DNA from: Thermoplasmata archaeon
Lineage (GTDB): Archaea; Thermoplasmatota; Thermoplasmata; Thermoplasmatales; Thermoplasmataceae
Length of the DNA stretch: 5,459 nucleotides
Reading direction: 5' to 3'
Assembly: GCA_021790415.1 (NCBI GenBank)
Contig: JAJYDZ010000153.1
Span: 1-5,459 of the forward strand
Positions 5,364 through 5,459 of the stretch are shown here, one piece after another. The stretch's first letter is position 1, and every line of letters starts with the position of its first letter. Position numbers and translations under genes: made by a program. Under the pieces are notes generated by a model. The model saw only the letters and a list, made by a program, of their open reading frames with translations, made no database searches and was not told the DNA's origin.

Positions 5364-5459
5364 ATGAGGAAGCTAACAATTTCAGACGACAAGAAGAGGG
5401 AAATAGTGGAAGAGATAAGACGCAGCGACGAATCAAAGTACGATCACAGGCTGCACGGA
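5364..5459 (+). CDS. Partial N-terminus of a probable IS630-like transposase or related HTH protein
   Basis: The first 32 codons of a gene that continues beyond the window. The protein begins MRKLTISD, continues with a charged helix (KKREIVEEIRRSDES) and ends in YDHRLHG. A charged helix followed by a YDHRLHG-type sequence is what I recall at the start of IS630-family transposases and their stand-alone helix-turn-helix relatives, where it leads into the first DNA-binding helices. The helix-turn-helix itself and the DDE catalytic domain lie outside the window, so the family call is from a short signature and intactness cannot be judged. ATG 5364 is chosen for the TATA-like box 26 bases upstream. 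The gene diverges from the membrane-protein gene across a 281-base gap. Confidence 0.6.
   Translation, partial: MRKLTISDDKKREIVEEIRRSDESKYDHRLHG

Noticed and set aside
1..5459. CRISPR array, tRNA or rRNA genes
   Set aside because: No regularly spaced repeats and no cloverleaf or rRNA-like sequence were seen on either strand.

Overview
The window looks archaeal. All three complete or partial genes lack a convincing Shine-Dalgarno site. The genes starting at 385 and 5364 instead have an AT-rich TATA-like box centred about 26 bases upstream of the start codon, as in archaeal leaderless transcripts. Arginine is mostly AGA/AGG, isoleucine is often ATA, and GTG/TTG starts are used. The two flanking transposase families, IS110-like and IS630-like, are common in Thaumarchaeota and other archaea. 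The lineage below domain level is inference and was not established.

Layout: (1) 1-294, minus strand, a frameshifted remnant of an IS110-family transposase that runs off the left edge. (2) 295-384, a short promoter region. (3) 385-4263, plus strand, one 1292-residue protein that dominates the window. Its parts in order are a nucleoside phosphorylase/nucleosidase-like domain, a long helical region, a PEP-utilising phosphohistidine domain, a PEP-synthase/PPDK-type ATP-grasp domain and an HD metal-dependent phosphohydrolase domain. (4) 4276-5082, minus strand, a 268-residue protein with two N-terminal membrane segments and a soluble domain resembling a phospholipase-D fold that has lost its HKD residues. 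It converges on the large gene with only 12 bases between the stop codons. (5) 5083-5363, a non-coding interval with a long imperfect inverted repeat, a short direct repeat and two TATA-like boxes. (6) 5364-5459, plus strand, the first 32 codons of a probable IS630-like transposase or related helix-turn-helix protein, cut by the right edge.

The noteworthy object is the large protein. It joins a base-releasing nucleosidase-type domain, a dikinase-type phosphotransfer pair (ATP-grasp plus swivelling histidine) and a phosphohydrolase in one chain. It has no recognisable pyruvate/PEP TIM barrel and no rifamycin-binding domain. The dikinase parts are in the order His then ATP-grasp, the reverse of PEP synthase, PPDK and rifampin phosphotransferase; plant glucan water dikinases share this order. 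Nucleosidase domains of this superfamily are known effectors in prokaryotic conflict systems, and the gene lies between mobile-element genes. A nucleotide- or nucleoside-targeting defence or stress enzyme is therefore a reasonable hypothesis. That the convergent membrane protein is its partner is only inferred from proximity.
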